Source of the DNA: Betaproteobacteria bacterium
GTDB taxonomy: Bacteria; Pseudomonadota; Gammaproteobacteria; Burkholderiales; Rhodocyclaceae
DNA length: 64,000 bases
Direction: 5' to 3'
Assembly (NCBI GenBank): GCA_009780885.1
Contig: WQZF01000003.1
Span: 21,502 to 85,501, forward strand
Shown here: positions 1 through 6,173 of the stretch, piece after piece
How the letters are laid out: the number at the start of each line of letters is the position of its first letter
Numbering within the stretch: the first letter of the stretch is position 1
Translations under genes and position numbers: made by a program
Notes under the pieces: model-generated
Database searches by the model: none
Seen by the model: the letters and a program-made list of their open reading frames with translations, nothing else
Told to the model about the DNA's origin: nothing

Positions 1-106
1 GTCCATCCCAGTTGTCGATAATTTGATCGCAGCCAAGCGCATCTGCGATGGCGCGCGCGTGGGTGCTTTTGCCGATGCCTTGGGGTCCAAAAAGTACAAC
101 GATCAT
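1..106 (-). CDS. P-loop NTPase, partial (C-terminal part outside window)
   Basis: Only the first 35 codons are in the window. They begin with an ATG at 106, preceded by a GAAAGGA ribosome site, and read MIVVLFGPQGIGKSTHARAI. GPQGIGKST is a Walker A loop (GxxGxGKS/T) directly after a first beta strand, as in small nucleotide kinases and dynein-like P-loop proteins. The gene ends the leftward early operon of the prophage. The substrate cannot be told from this fragment; a phage nucleotide kinase or a small AAA protein are both possible. Confidence 0.65.
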   Translation of the reverse strand, partial: MIVVLFGPQGIGKSTHARAIADALGCDQIIDNWDG

Positions 107-127
107 TTTTCAATCCTTTCTTGAGTG

Positions 128-364
128 TCAGGCCACGTCAAAAATCCGGCGTTTTCCGGGGGCTGAATATCCGATGAATTCGGCGCGCGCGCGCGCGAGT
201 TTTTGTTCGGTTTCCTCGATGCGCCGCCGTTGTTCGCGGTGCTGGAGGCGGTGTTCGGTTTCCGCGCGCACGTAGCTTTTGCGCTGGTCGTGCAGGCGGA
301 TTTCCAGGGCGCGCATCCGCAGCCAGGCGCGGGTTTTCTGGAGGAGCCGGAAAAAACGGATCAT
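128..364 (-). CDS. Hypothetical phage protein, basic coiled coil
   Basis: This 78-residue protein is rich in Arg, Glu and Gln from about residue 15 to 62, consistent with a single charged helix or coiled coil. There is no signal peptide or recognisable domain. Its start lies 1 nt beyond the stop of the upstream gene and follows an AAAGG ribosome site, so it appears translationally linked in the leftward small-gene operon. Function unknown; coding status rests on tight packing and ribosome site. Confidence 0.55.
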   Translation of the reverse strand: MIRFFRLLQKTRAWLRMRALEIRLHDQRKSYVRAETEHRLQHREQRRRIEETEQKLARARAEFIGYSAPGKRRIFDVA

Positions 365-365
365 T

Positions 366-563
366 TCAGAAGCCTTTCAAAATGTGCTGCTCGGGGGTTG
401 GATGCCCCTCGCGCTCGGCGCGTTTTCGCAGCGCGTTCGCGGCGCAGGTCAGCGCGATCCGCAACGACGGGGTGTGGATCGCCCGCTCGAAACTCCACCC
501 CAGCCGCCAAAGGCCGCAACGCTGGAAGGCGGCCTTGAGTTCGGCGGGGTTGGGGGTGGGCAT
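366..563 (-). CDS. Hypothetical phage protein
   Basis: A 65-residue protein (MPTPNPAELKAAFQRCG...) with predicted helical content and no known motif. It is packed between two other leftward genes with gaps of 1 and 3 nt. Another leftward frame overlaps the same bases, but this one starts with ATG and fits the spacing of its neighbours. I do not recognise the family. Confidence 0.55.
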   Translation of the reverse strand: MPTPNPAELKAAFQRCGLWRLGWSFERAIHTPSLRIALTCAANALRKRAEREGHPTPEQHILKGF

Positions 564-566
564 GGC

Positions 567-803
567 TCACTCCGTTTCGGCTTCCGCCACGGCCCAAAGG
601 TGATCATGGATTTCCGCGATCAGGATCGTGCCCAGTTCGGCGGCGTCCTGTTGGCGCACCAGCTTCAGCACCTTTCTGTTGAAGGCCGCGGCCTGGAGGG
701 CCTTGAGCACCTTGAAGTCGTCGTAGGCCAGCAGGCGCAGATAGCGGTCCTTGACGCGATCGAGCCAGGCATCGTGTTGGTGGGTTTTTGCCGCCGTTTT
801 CAT
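567..803 (-). CDS. Hypothetical phage protein
   Basis: A 78-residue, mostly helical, charged protein (MKTAAKTHQHDAWLDRVKDR...) in the leftward early operon. It has no membrane segment, cysteine motif or recognised domain. The gene lies just downstream of the glycine-repeat gene and 3 nt upstream of the next one, the usual packing for phage early genes. Function unknown. Confidence 0.55.
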   Translation of the reverse strand: MKTAAKTHQHDAWLDRVKDRYLRLLAYDDFKVLKALQAAAFNRKVLKLVRQQDAAELGTILIAEIHDHLWAVAEAETE

Positions 804-819
804 CGCCGCTTCCTTTTGG

Positions 820-1053
820 TTAGCCGGAGCCGTCGCCGTCGCCGTAGCCGTCGCCGTAGCCGTAGCCGTAGCCGAAGCCGTCGCCGGAGCCGAAGCCGTC
901 GCCGTCGCCGTCGCCGTCGCCGTAGCCGTAGCCGTAGCCGAAGCCGTCGCCGGAGCCGTCGCCGGAGCCGTAGCCGTAGCCGAAGCCGAAGCCGTCGCCG
1001 AAGCCGGAGCCGGAGCCGTCGCCGGATTTTTCTGGTTTGTTCAGCCGGGACAT
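820..1053 (-). CDS. Glycine/aspartate/tyrosine-repeat small protein
   Basis: A 77-residue protein. After MSRLNKPEKSG, it is almost entirely alternating glycine with D, S, Y or F (GDGSGSGFGDGF, GYGYGDGDGDG and similar). The DNA beneath is a tandem hexanucleotide array, GCC-GTC/GTA/GAA on the plus strand, which can expand or contract. The leftward frame is favoured over the antisense Ala-Val frame: it has an ATG with a GGAGG site 5 nt upstream and overlaps the stop of the upstream gene. Low-complexity Gly-rich chains may be disordered or form beta structure; function unknown. Confidence 0.6.
   Translation of the reverse strand: MSRLNKPEKSGDGSGSGFGDGFGFGYGYGSGDGSGDGFGYGYGYGDGDGDGDGFGSGDGFGYGYGYGDGYGDGDGSG
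826..1023. repeat. Tandem hexanucleotide repeat (GCCGTM-type)
   Basis: About 198 bp consist of hexamer units GCCGTC, GCCGTA, GCCGAA and GCCGGA in mixed order on the plus strand. Larger blocks recur: the run of three GCCGTA units followed by GCCGAAGCCGTCGCCGGA appears twice. This is a slippage-prone array inside a coding region. Confidence 0.9.
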
Positions 1054-1362
1054 TCAGTCCTCCGCTTCCGCGTTTTCCGTTTCGGCGATGCTTGTTCTTG
1101 AAATGTCCGTCACGGGGATGATTTCGATGGCTTCGAGCCAGACCGATTCGACCGGGGCGCAGATTCTGCTTTTTTCCGGCTTGATGCCGTAAAGCGCGAC
1201 GCAAGAGAGGCTGATGCCTTTTTTGGCCCACCAGCGCCACATCCTGCGGGCGTTTCTGACGATGACCTCGGCGCCATCCTTTTCGGCGAGTTCACCAAAC
1301 CAGACGCCCGCGCTGTAGGTGCGCACGATGACGGTCTTTCCGATCATTCCGTTGAGAGACAT
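1054..1362 (-). CDS. DUF6948-like phage protein
   Basis: A 102-residue protein starting at the ATG at 1362, preceded by AAGGA. An in-frame TTG lies two codons upstream. The pattern VIVRTYSAGVWFGEL, then RRMWRWW, then LTEAIEII-like (VWLEAIEIIPVTD) matches my memory of the DUF6948 family, common in phage early regions and lacking an established function. It is the first gene of the leftward operon, downstream of the operator region at 1503-1540, so it is probably repressor-controlled. The family call is from memory. Confidence 0.7.
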   Translation of the reverse strand: MSLNGMIGKTVIVRTYSAGVWFGELAEKDGAEVIVRNARRMWRWWAKKGISLSCVALYGIKPEKSRICAPVESVWLEAIEIIPVTDISRTSIAETENAEAED

Positions 1363-1502
1363 TTTCAAGATTCCTTTCGCTTGTGGTTAAAAAGTCCCCG
1401 CTGCCGAAAACCCCGGCGGGGGGCGAGGGGTGGCGGCGGGGGCGCTTTCGGCTGCGCGGGGGGAGTGTTCGGGGGGAGTGCTGGTGCCGCCAGTTGATGT
1501 AT

Positions 1503-1517
1503 TAAACACCATGTTTA
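1503..1517. promoter_or_regulatory. Distal copy of the phage operator O1
   Basis: TAAACACCATGTTTA is the exact reverse complement of the operator at 6948-6962 between the repressor and Cro-like genes. The imperfect dyad TAAAC-N5-GTTTA suits a dimeric HTH repressor. Its position upstream of the leftward operon suggests that the prophage repressor also silences those early genes. Confidence 0.75.
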
Positions 1518-1525
1518 TCAAAAAA

Positions 1526-1540
1526 TCAACGCTTTGTTTG
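1526..1540. promoter_or_regulatory. Candidate second operator (O2-like)
   Basis: TCAACGCTTTGTTTG matches the reverse complement of O2 (6910-6924) at 12 of 15 positions. It lies on the same side of O1 as in the immunity region, so the pair of sites is conserved in inverted orientation. It sits in the loop of an 11-bp inverted repeat (1515-1525 with 1541-1551, TTATCAAAAAA and TTTTTTGATAA). Confidence 0.55.
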
Positions 1541-1558
1541 TTTTTTGATAAAATCTTT

Positions 1559-1584
1559 CCTCCCCTATGCGCGCATAGGGGAGG
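1559..1584. repeat. 26-bp perfect palindrome
   Basis: The 26 bases are a perfect dyad with no loop; each arm is 13 nt and the centre reads TATGCGCGCATA. There is no T-tract after it on either strand, so it looks more like a protein-binding site or cruciform than an intrinsic terminator. It lies between the operator pair and the AT-rich palindromic repeat. Confidence 0.8.
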
Positions 1585-1599
1585 CAGCGTCAAGCCTTT

Positions 1600-1679
1600 G
1601 ATTTTCTAAATTACTGTTTTAATTTTTTATTAAGATTCCCTACTGGCGCGGAATATTTTTTAAGTGGATTTGGAAAATC
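1600..1679. repeat. AT-rich palindromic repeat, copy E1 (inside prophage)
   Basis: This 80-bp element begins GATTTTCTAAATTA and ends GGATTTGGAAAATC. It is the most diverged member of a family with copies at 41962-42040, 51078-51155 and 63085-63162. Its reverse complement aligns with the E2/E3 orientation (CTTAAA-AATATT-CGC-CAGTAG). It fills much of the 372-bp gap between the leftward operon (1362) and the DUF6765-like gene (1735). Confidence 0.6.
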
Positions 1680-1734
1680 GGTGCAGCCCGCCAGCGCGGG
1701 ATACACTGCAAGCTGAATTTTTCCTGGAGAAGCC

Positions 1735-2778
1735 ATGCAAAAAGACATGCACTACGCCGGCACCTATGCGATGGCCGTGGCCGCCGGGATTCCTGCCCGC
1801 GATGCGGTGGTGATTGCCACCGCGTCGCAGTATGTCGATGATTCGACCTGGCACGACAGCCAGGCGCACCCGGATGGCGGGAGGCTCTCGGTCGTCACGA
1901 CGGCGCACCATCCCGCGCAGTCCTTGATTCGGACCTCAAGGGATGAGGGGTGCGGGTTCGAGGAGCAGCGAAAAATCTGGATTCCCTTCCATTTCTTCCC
2001 CGGCGGCGCGGGCGATTGCTTTGAAGAGAGGCTTCTGTGCGTGAAGGATGGCCCGCTGGTGCGGGAAATGCTGGAAAACCACCTCGAAGTGGCGGCAGAA
2101 AAGCCCTATGGCCTGGAGTTGATCGGGATCTGCGCTCATGTCTACGCGGATACCTTCTCGCACTACGGGTTTTCGGGGATGACTTCGGATTTCAACAAGG
2201 TGAAAAAGGGATCCTTCCTGTTTCTGGAAGAGCCAGAGCCTGGAATCAAAAAATACATCCTCGGGAAAACGGATCGGTTTCTCTGTTCCAGCGCGAACAA
2301 TCTGGCGCTCGGTCATGGCTCGGTGGCGACGATGCCGGACAGGCCGTATGTGCATTGGGGCTTCGAGTTCGAGCAAAGAAGGCCGGGAAACGGGGCCCTG
2401 AGCCATCGGGATAACCCGGCGGACTATCTGGAAGCCTGCAAGAAGCTGCACAGCTTTTTTTGCCGTTTCGCAAAGCGCCGCTATGAAAACAGCACACAAA
2501 CCGCCTTTGAGAGCATCCGGGATGCCGTGCGGAGCATCATCGCTTTTGAAGGCACGGAAGAGGAGCGATGCTCAAAATGGGGAAAATCTGGCCTGACGCC
2601 GGGGATTCCTGCTTACGATTCCCGCCTCTGGGAACTGGAGAAGAAGTTTTTCCACGAGCGGGCAAACTCGCAGGCCGGGATTGACAGCGCCGTTTATCGC
2701 TTCCATCAGGCGGCGGCCTATCACCGCACTTACGTATTGAAGGATTTGCTGCCGGGCCACGGGATGGCCGTGACTTGA
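1735..2778 (+). CDS. DUF6765 family protein (putative metal-dependent hydrolase fold)
   Basis: A 347-residue protein starting MQKDMHYAGTYAMAVAAGI after a TGGAG ribosome site. The N-terminal pattern DMHYxGTYAMAxAAG, followed by ATASQYVDDSTW, is what I recall for DUF6765. A His/Asp cluster near residues 127-140 (ICAHVYADTFSHYGF), with H and D at spacings seen in zinc-dependent phospholipase C/S1-nuclease folds, suggests metal binding; that is inference. No signal peptide is evident. It stands alone between the control region and the DUF2335 cassette, so it is probably a cargo gene. Confidence 0.6.
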   Translation: MQKDMHYAGTYAMAVAAGIPARDAVVIATASQYVDDSTWHDSQAHPDGGRLSVVTTAHHPAQSLIRTSRDEGCGFEEQRKIWIPFHFFPGGAGDCFEERLLCVKDGPLVREMLENHLEVAAEKPYGLELIGICAHVYADTFSHYGFSGMTSDFNKVKKGSFLFLEEPEPGIKKYILGKTDRFLCSSANNLALGHGSVATMPDRPYVHWGFEFEQRRPGNGALSHRDNPADYLEACKKLHSFFCRFAKRRYENSTQTAFESIRDAVRSIIAFEGTEEERCSKWGKSGLTPGIPAYDSRLWELEKKFFHERANSQAGIDSAVYRFHQAAAYHRTYVLKDLLPGHGMAVT

Positions 2779-2781
2779 GCC

Positions 2782-2875
2782 TTTCTGTGCGGGCTGCTCC
2801 TGAAAAAGCGAAAGGCCGCGCTTTCTCAACGGCGGCCCCTCGGGCCTGCGGCACGCCGCAGGTCGGTCTTTATGG
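2782..2875. repeat. 94-bp direct repeat, copy 1 (contains leftward terminator)
   Basis: It is 91/94 identical to 3796-3889. Each copy lies just downstream of the stop of a leftward gene (DUF2335, ParE-like). On the minus strand it forms hairpin AAAGCG/CGCTTT followed by a short T-run, and a second hairpin CCTGCGG-CACG-CCGCAGG. The two copies bracket the DUF2335 cassette. Confidence 0.85.
2801..2824 (-). terminator. Candidate intrinsic terminator after DUF2335 gene
   Basis: On the minus strand the hairpin arms AAAGCG and CGCTTT enclose an 8-nt loop and run into TTTC. An alternative stem GAAAG/CTTTC overlaps it. The position 55 nt after the DUF2335 stop supports a transcription end. Confidence 0.5.
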
Positions 2876-2878
2876 CAA

Positions 2879-3349
2879 TTATTTGGCCTCGCCCATATCC
2901 TTTTTCTCTTGATCCTTTCTGTCGCGTGGCTCTCCAACCACTGCCTTGATGATGGAGGCGACGGGAAGGCTGATAAATGCTGCAACAAGCCAAGGATTGG
3001 CGCCGGCGACCAGACCATAGGTCGCTGCAATGGTGCACGTGCCCGCAATAATAAAACCAAGGATTCTTCCTTGCGCATGGCTGTTAAAAGTCAATTCCAT
3101 GCGCTTTTTTTCAATATCAAGGACTTCCAGTTCCATCCTGCGGCGATGGCTGACTTCATCCTCGGCCATCTGAAGAATCCGGCTTGCCGAACCTTGGACG
3201 ATCTCATCATAAGCACGCAACATCCCAGGAGGAGGGATCGGCCCTTCATAATGCGCCGACACAGCAAGGGCTTCCGCTGTTTGTCGCTCGCCCGTCTGCT
3301 GTGTTTGTACAGGGTGTTGCTGCGGGCTAGTTTCTGATGCTTCTGTCAT
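2879..3349 (-). CDS. DUF2335 family predicted membrane protein
   Basis: A 156-residue protein. A low-complexity Gln/Thr-rich N-terminus precedes the DUF2335 signature YEGPIPPPGMLRAYDEIVQG (residues about 34-53), then a helix SRILQMAEDEVSHRRRMELE, and two C-terminal membrane segments (about 96-112 and 117-136). DUF2335 proteins are often carried by prophages and islands; no function is established. It overlaps the 3' end of the small gene upstream (ATG at 3349, stop at 3327), indicating translational coupling. The pair forms a self-contained cassette between 94-bp repeats. Confidence 0.8.
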   Translation of the reverse strand: MTEASETSPQQHPVQTQQTGERQTAEALAVSAHYEGPIPPPGMLRAYDEIVQGSASRILQMAEDEVSHRRRMELEVLDIEKKRMELTFNSHAQGRILGFIIAGTCTIAATYGLVAGANPWLVAAFISLPVASIIKAVVGEPRDRKDQEKKDMGEAK

Positions 3350-3557
3350 AGGTTTTTATAGCATTATCCATATCTTTGCCAATTTTCACCCAGTCGGAGC
3401 GCAAGGCTTCAGCGGCGCCGAGAAGGGGGCTTTTTACTCTGGTTCTGGCCGCACGCGCTTCCGGCAAATCTACCTGTGAAAACAAATCGACAGGTGCTGC
3501 AAGCCCGCTCCAGAACCCGCGATAGAAAGCTTGTCTTTTGGCCTTGCCAAGGTCCAT
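3327..3557 (-). CDS. Small partner of the DUF2335 protein
   Basis: A 76-residue basic protein. The ATG at 3557 (MDLGKAKRQAFYRGF) is chosen because AAAGGA lies just upstream; an in-frame ATG 27 nt further out has no such site. No membrane segment is obvious except the moderately hydrophobic stretch FWSGLAAPVDLF. Its 3' end overlaps the DUF2335 gene by 23 nt. The two are likely made together; function unknown. Confidence 0.6.
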   Translation of the reverse strand: MDLGKAKRQAFYRGFWSGLAAPVDLFSQVDLPEARAARTRVKSPLLGAAEALRSDWVKIGKDMDNAIKTYDRSIRN

Positions 3558-3795
3558 TTCTCTTTCCTTTGATCGAGACAGCATGCCCGTTTGTGTTACA
3601 AGCGGTGCTTTGTTTTAAACGCAGTGACGTCAAACGCCACAGTAGCAAGGAACACCCCTTGCCGCACGCCTTGATTATGGTCGGCGTCAATTCAGGCTGT
3701 CAAACGAAATTGTGTAACACGGGCATCACTTGCGGGATTTCGTGGCACTCCTGAGCTTTCTGATGGCGAAACTCGGCCTTTGCCTTGGCGCTGCG

Positions 3796-3889
3796 TTTCT
3801 GTGCGGGCGGCTCCTGAAAAAGCGAAAGGCCGCGCTTTCCCAGCGGCGGCCCCTCGGGCCTGCGGCACGCCGCAGGTCGGTCTTTATGG
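3796..3889. repeat. 94-bp direct repeat, copy 2
   Basis: It differs from copy 1 at 2782-2875 by three substitutions. It overlaps the last codons of the leftward ParE-like gene (stop at 3884) and carries the same minus-strand hairpins. The 3558-3795 stretch between this repeat and the small DUF2335 partner holds the promoter side of that cassette; I see no other gene in it. Confidence 0.85.
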
Positions 3890-4183
3890 ATTGTCGTCTA
3901 TTTCGTCATGCTTGGCAATGCGGCGCAGATAGGCGGTGTCCCCGTCGATCTCGAAAGAGATTTTGAAGTTTCCGGTGACGTGGATCGTGTAGATGTCCGG
4001 GTTTTGATAGCCTTTGAGCTTCTCGAATCCAAGCCCTGGTGGCCTTGGGTCCTGGAGCAGCTTGCCCAGCGCAAGGTCTGCGCGGTCCTGCAGGTCCGGG
4101 CTTAAACGCTTGTAATCCTTTTTGAACCGGGAGAGCCGAAAAAGCGCTTTCAGTTGAGCCCCGCCCGCGCCCACAATGGTCAT
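3884..4183 (-). CDS. RelE/ParE-family toxin
   Basis: A 99-residue protein with the RelE/ParE layout: FKKDYKRLSPDLQDRADLAL (helices 1-2), then a stretch with LKGY, IYTIHVTGNFKISFEIDGD and YLRRIAKHDEID. Such toxins cleave ribosome-bound mRNA or inhibit gyrase. The ending around H92 resembles YafQ-like RelE proteins with a C-terminal catalytic His, but I cannot assign the target. Its ATG overlaps the stop of the preceding 169-residue gene by 4 nt. That is the usual toxin position in a type II pair, although the partner is much longer than a normal antitoxin. Confidence 0.75.
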   Translation of the reverse strand: MTIVGAGGAQLKALFRLSRFKKDYKRLSPDLQDRADLALGKLLQDPRPPGLGFEKLKGYQNPDIYTIHVTGNFKISFEIDGDTAYLRRIAKHDEIDDNP

Positions 4184-4689
4184 TGGCGCAAATCCGCAAT
4201 CAAATCTTCCGCATTCTCGAAGCGCTGCAGTTTTTCCCGATCTTCCGCGTCCATATCGTGCCTGATGATCACCCCACGCACTTTTTGAATGATTTCAAGG
4301 TGTGCGGTAGCCGCGAGCATCCATTCTTCATAGGCCGCGTGCAGGGAATCCCGGTGCTCATGGGTCAGGCTCTTGTCCCTGTCGATGCTGGCGCGTTCCC
4401 GGATGATTTTGGGCAAGGAAGATTTCAGGATTTCTTCCGCCCGCTCCAGCGCGTGGATGGCGCGATCCTCCGGATCAAGAAAGACGCCTTTCCTGACGGG
4501 AGATGCCTTGACCACTTCCTCTATTTCATGGAGCTGGCGCGTCGTTTTGTCAAAATAACGCACATCCTCCATGAGCTTGTCCACTGTGCGGTCGATGTCG
4601 CGCAGCAGATCGAGCGAAGCCGTCTCTTCCGCCAGTTTCACCGCGCGGGAGAGTCCTTGAGGGAGCGTATAGGTGCGTATAGGGTTCAT
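4180..4689 (-). CDS. Unrecognised 169-residue protein, putative antitoxin partner
   Basis: The ATG at 4689 (MNPIRTYTLPQGLSRAVKLA) is taken; the frame is open further upstream but overlaps the HNH gene. It is a strongly helical, charged protein (TASLDLLRDIDRTVDKLMED, RAIHALERAEEILKSSLPKI) with no membrane segment and probably a coiled coil. The ATGA overlap with the ParE-like gene suggests an antitoxin role. The length is about twice that of common RelB/ParD/Phd antitoxins and I see no classical DNA-binding N-terminus. Function is inferred from position only. Confidence 0.6.
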   Translation of the reverse strand: MNPIRTYTLPQGLSRAVKLAEETASLDLLRDIDRTVDKLMEDVRYFDKTTRQLHEIEEVVKASPVRKGVFLDPEDRAIHALERAEEILKSSLPKIIRERASIDRDKSLTHEHRDSLHAAYEEWMLAATAHLEIIQKVRGVIIRHDMDAEDREKLQRFENAEDLIADLRQ

Positions 4690-4768
4690 TTTTGAATTAT
4701 GGCACGCCTGCGCCGGATAACAACAAAAAAGACTTGACGAAAGAACGCCCGGGGACGAAATCCAGAGT

Positions 4769-5101
4769 TCAAGGTTCCTGGGCTGTTTTTTTTCGCTTCG
4801 TCCGGCATTGCTGCATGTCTTTTTTCCCTTTTTCCTTGTGAGCGGCCTTGCTGAGCCACTGCATGTTTTGCGGGCGATCCGCCCCGCCGGCGCAGAGCGG
4901 GACGATGTGATCGATTTCAAAGCCGGGGCATTTGCCTTTTTTCTGGCCGGTGGCCGGGCAAGGATGCTGCCGGCGGAATTCCGCCTTGGCAGCCGCGCTG
5001 CGCTTCTGCACGGCGTCGGCGGGGAGTGACACTGCGAAAAACAAAACAAGAAATTGAAAACTAAAAAGCCAAATTTTAATTTCTCTGCTGGGAATAAGCA
5101 T
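4769..5101 (-). CDS. Exported or membrane-anchored HNH endonuclease
   Basis: A 110-residue protein. Residues 10-30 (WLFSFQFLVLFFAVSLPADA) form a signal peptide or N-terminal anchor. The HNH core follows: EIDHIVPLCAGGAD (D64-H65), N79-MQWL and H88-KEKGKKD, with C48 and C58 as possible metal ligands. This resembles small DHIVPL-type HNH proteins. An exported HNH nuclease encoded by a prophage could degrade incoming DNA in the periplasm; that is inference. Its 5' end overlaps the stop of the membrane-protein gene upstream (5076) by 26 nt. Confidence 0.75.
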   Translation of the reverse strand: MLIPSREIKIWLFSFQFLVLFFAVSLPADAVQKRSAAAKAEFRRQHPCPATGQKKGKCPGFEIDHIVPLCAGGADRPQNMQWLSKAAHKEKGKKDMQQCRTKRKKTAQEP

Positions 5102-5702
5102 ATTCTTCTATTTCTGATGCATCCCAAGTTTCTCTAGCGATGCCCGTCCGCACCAGTAGGGTAGCAAAAATGGCAACCACCGGAACGGCATTCATCGCTT
5201 TCTTCAAGGAAGGTATGCTCGGCAATGTGTTGCGGATTGCATTGATGAAATCGACTGCCCACGTGCATATCATGGCAACAAGGATCAATGAGATGAGCAA
5301 AACAGAGGTTTTCGCCATCATGCAATACATATGGATCATGGCTCTTTGCCGAACATGCTGAATGTATTCCATCAGTTCCGGGGGCTCAGTCTTGAATGGT
5401 TCTTCTATCCTGTCTTTCAGCCGTCTGAATAGATCGCGCTGTTGATTCGCTACAGCAACTTCAGAGATAAAACGGCCAATGTTCACTTTTTCCGTATAGC
5501 GCAAATACTGATTCAGCAGACTGCGCAAGGCTTCATAGGCGGGGTTGTGCAGGGGTATTCCGCGCGAGACAAACTCTGCGCGAACTTCGTCGCGCAGGTC
5601 GAAAAGCTGATCCCGAAGGTGATCTGTTGCGGTCGGAATCCACATGTAATGCCATACGGCATAAGCCGCAAAAATAGAAATGGCGGCAAGAATCAATTCC
5701 AT
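5076..5702 (-). CDS. Three-span membrane protein, unrecognised
   Basis: A 208-residue protein. Membrane segments are visible at residues 1-22 (MELILAAISIFAAYAVWHYM), about 130-152 (VLLISLILVAMICTWAV) and about 170-187 (NAVPVVAIFATLLVR). A charged soluble domain of about 100 residues lies between the first two, with the pattern LRDEVRAEF and RDLFRRLKDRIEE. It lies 4 nt from the preceding membrane-protein gene and overlaps the HNH gene. All are downstream of, and co-directional with, the repressor gene, so it is probably expressed in the lysogen. Confidence 0.65.
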   Translation of the reverse strand: MELILAAISIFAAYAVWHYMWIPTATDHLRDQLFDLRDEVRAEFVSRGIPLHNPAYEALRSLLNQYLRYTEKVNIGRFISEVAVANQQRDLFRRLKDRIEEPFKTEPPELMEYIQHVRQRAMIHMYCMMAKTSVLLISLILVAMICTWAVDFINAIRNTLPSIPSLKKAMNAVPVVAIFATLLVRTGIARETWDASEIEEYAYSQQRN

Positions 5703-5706
5703 CGTC

Positions 5707-6132
5707 CTACTCCTTCGGGGTGTCGCCCGTTTCGGTCAAGCAACTGCTCGAGCGGTTCGGGTCTGTTCCTTCAATTTTTCTCCGGAAGTCTCCCAGCATC
5801 GCGATGGCTCGTTTTTTTCCGGAGCGCTCGTAACGCCATGCTCCAAACGAGGTTGCTGCAACGATATAGGCAACAATTTCACTCAAATGAATCGACTTGG
5901 CAAGCTCTGCCACTGCGCTGATCTGCCCTGGTGCGTTTTGGGAAATTTCCTTGAGCCCGTCCATGAAAATCCAGACCGCAAGCACTGCGAAGGCACTCTT
6001 GATAACGATTCTAGCAAGATCGAACCCGTTTTCTGAACGAAGAATATCACCATTTGCTTTCAGAATTTCAATCTCAAACCGCCTGCGTTGATCGAGGTCG
6101 TTTTCTGTCGATTGATCGAGGTCTTTCTTCAT
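5707..6132 (-). CDS. Two-span membrane protein, unrecognised
   Basis: A 141-residue protein. A charged N-terminal segment (MKKDLDQSTENDLDQRRRFE) is followed by membrane segments near residues 41-62 (ARIVIKSAFAVLAVWIFMD) and 83-100 (LSEIVAYIVAATSFGAW), then a basic tail. It begins 41 nt after the repressor stop on the same strand. With the next membrane protein and the HNH protein it forms an apparent envelope-associated module. Function unknown; superinfection exclusion or defence is a reasonable guess. Confidence 0.6.
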   Translation of the reverse strand: MKKDLDQSTENDLDQRRRFEIEILKANGDILRSENGFDLARIVIKSAFAVLAVWIFMDGLKEISQNAPGQISAVAELAKSIHLSEIVAYIVAATSFGAWRYERSGKKRAIAMLGDFRRKIEGTDPNRSSSCLTETGDTPKE

Positions 6133-6173
6133 TCATCTTCCCACTTTCCAACGACGGTGCCGATGATCCTGAA

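Noticed and set aside
826..1023. Hexanucleotide array as a possible CRISPR array
   Set aside because: The units are 6 bp without spacers, and the period fits a coding microsatellite.
751..1101. Rightward Ala-Val repeat reading frame over the hexanucleotide array
   Set aside because: It is the antisense of the glycine-repeat gene. The leftward frame has an ATG with a GGAGG site and fits the tightly packed leftward operon.
4690..5127. Upstream extension of the 169-residue gene
   Set aside because: The frame is open but overlaps the HNH gene in another frame. The extension lacks protein-like character and the ATG at 4689 gives a coherent protein.
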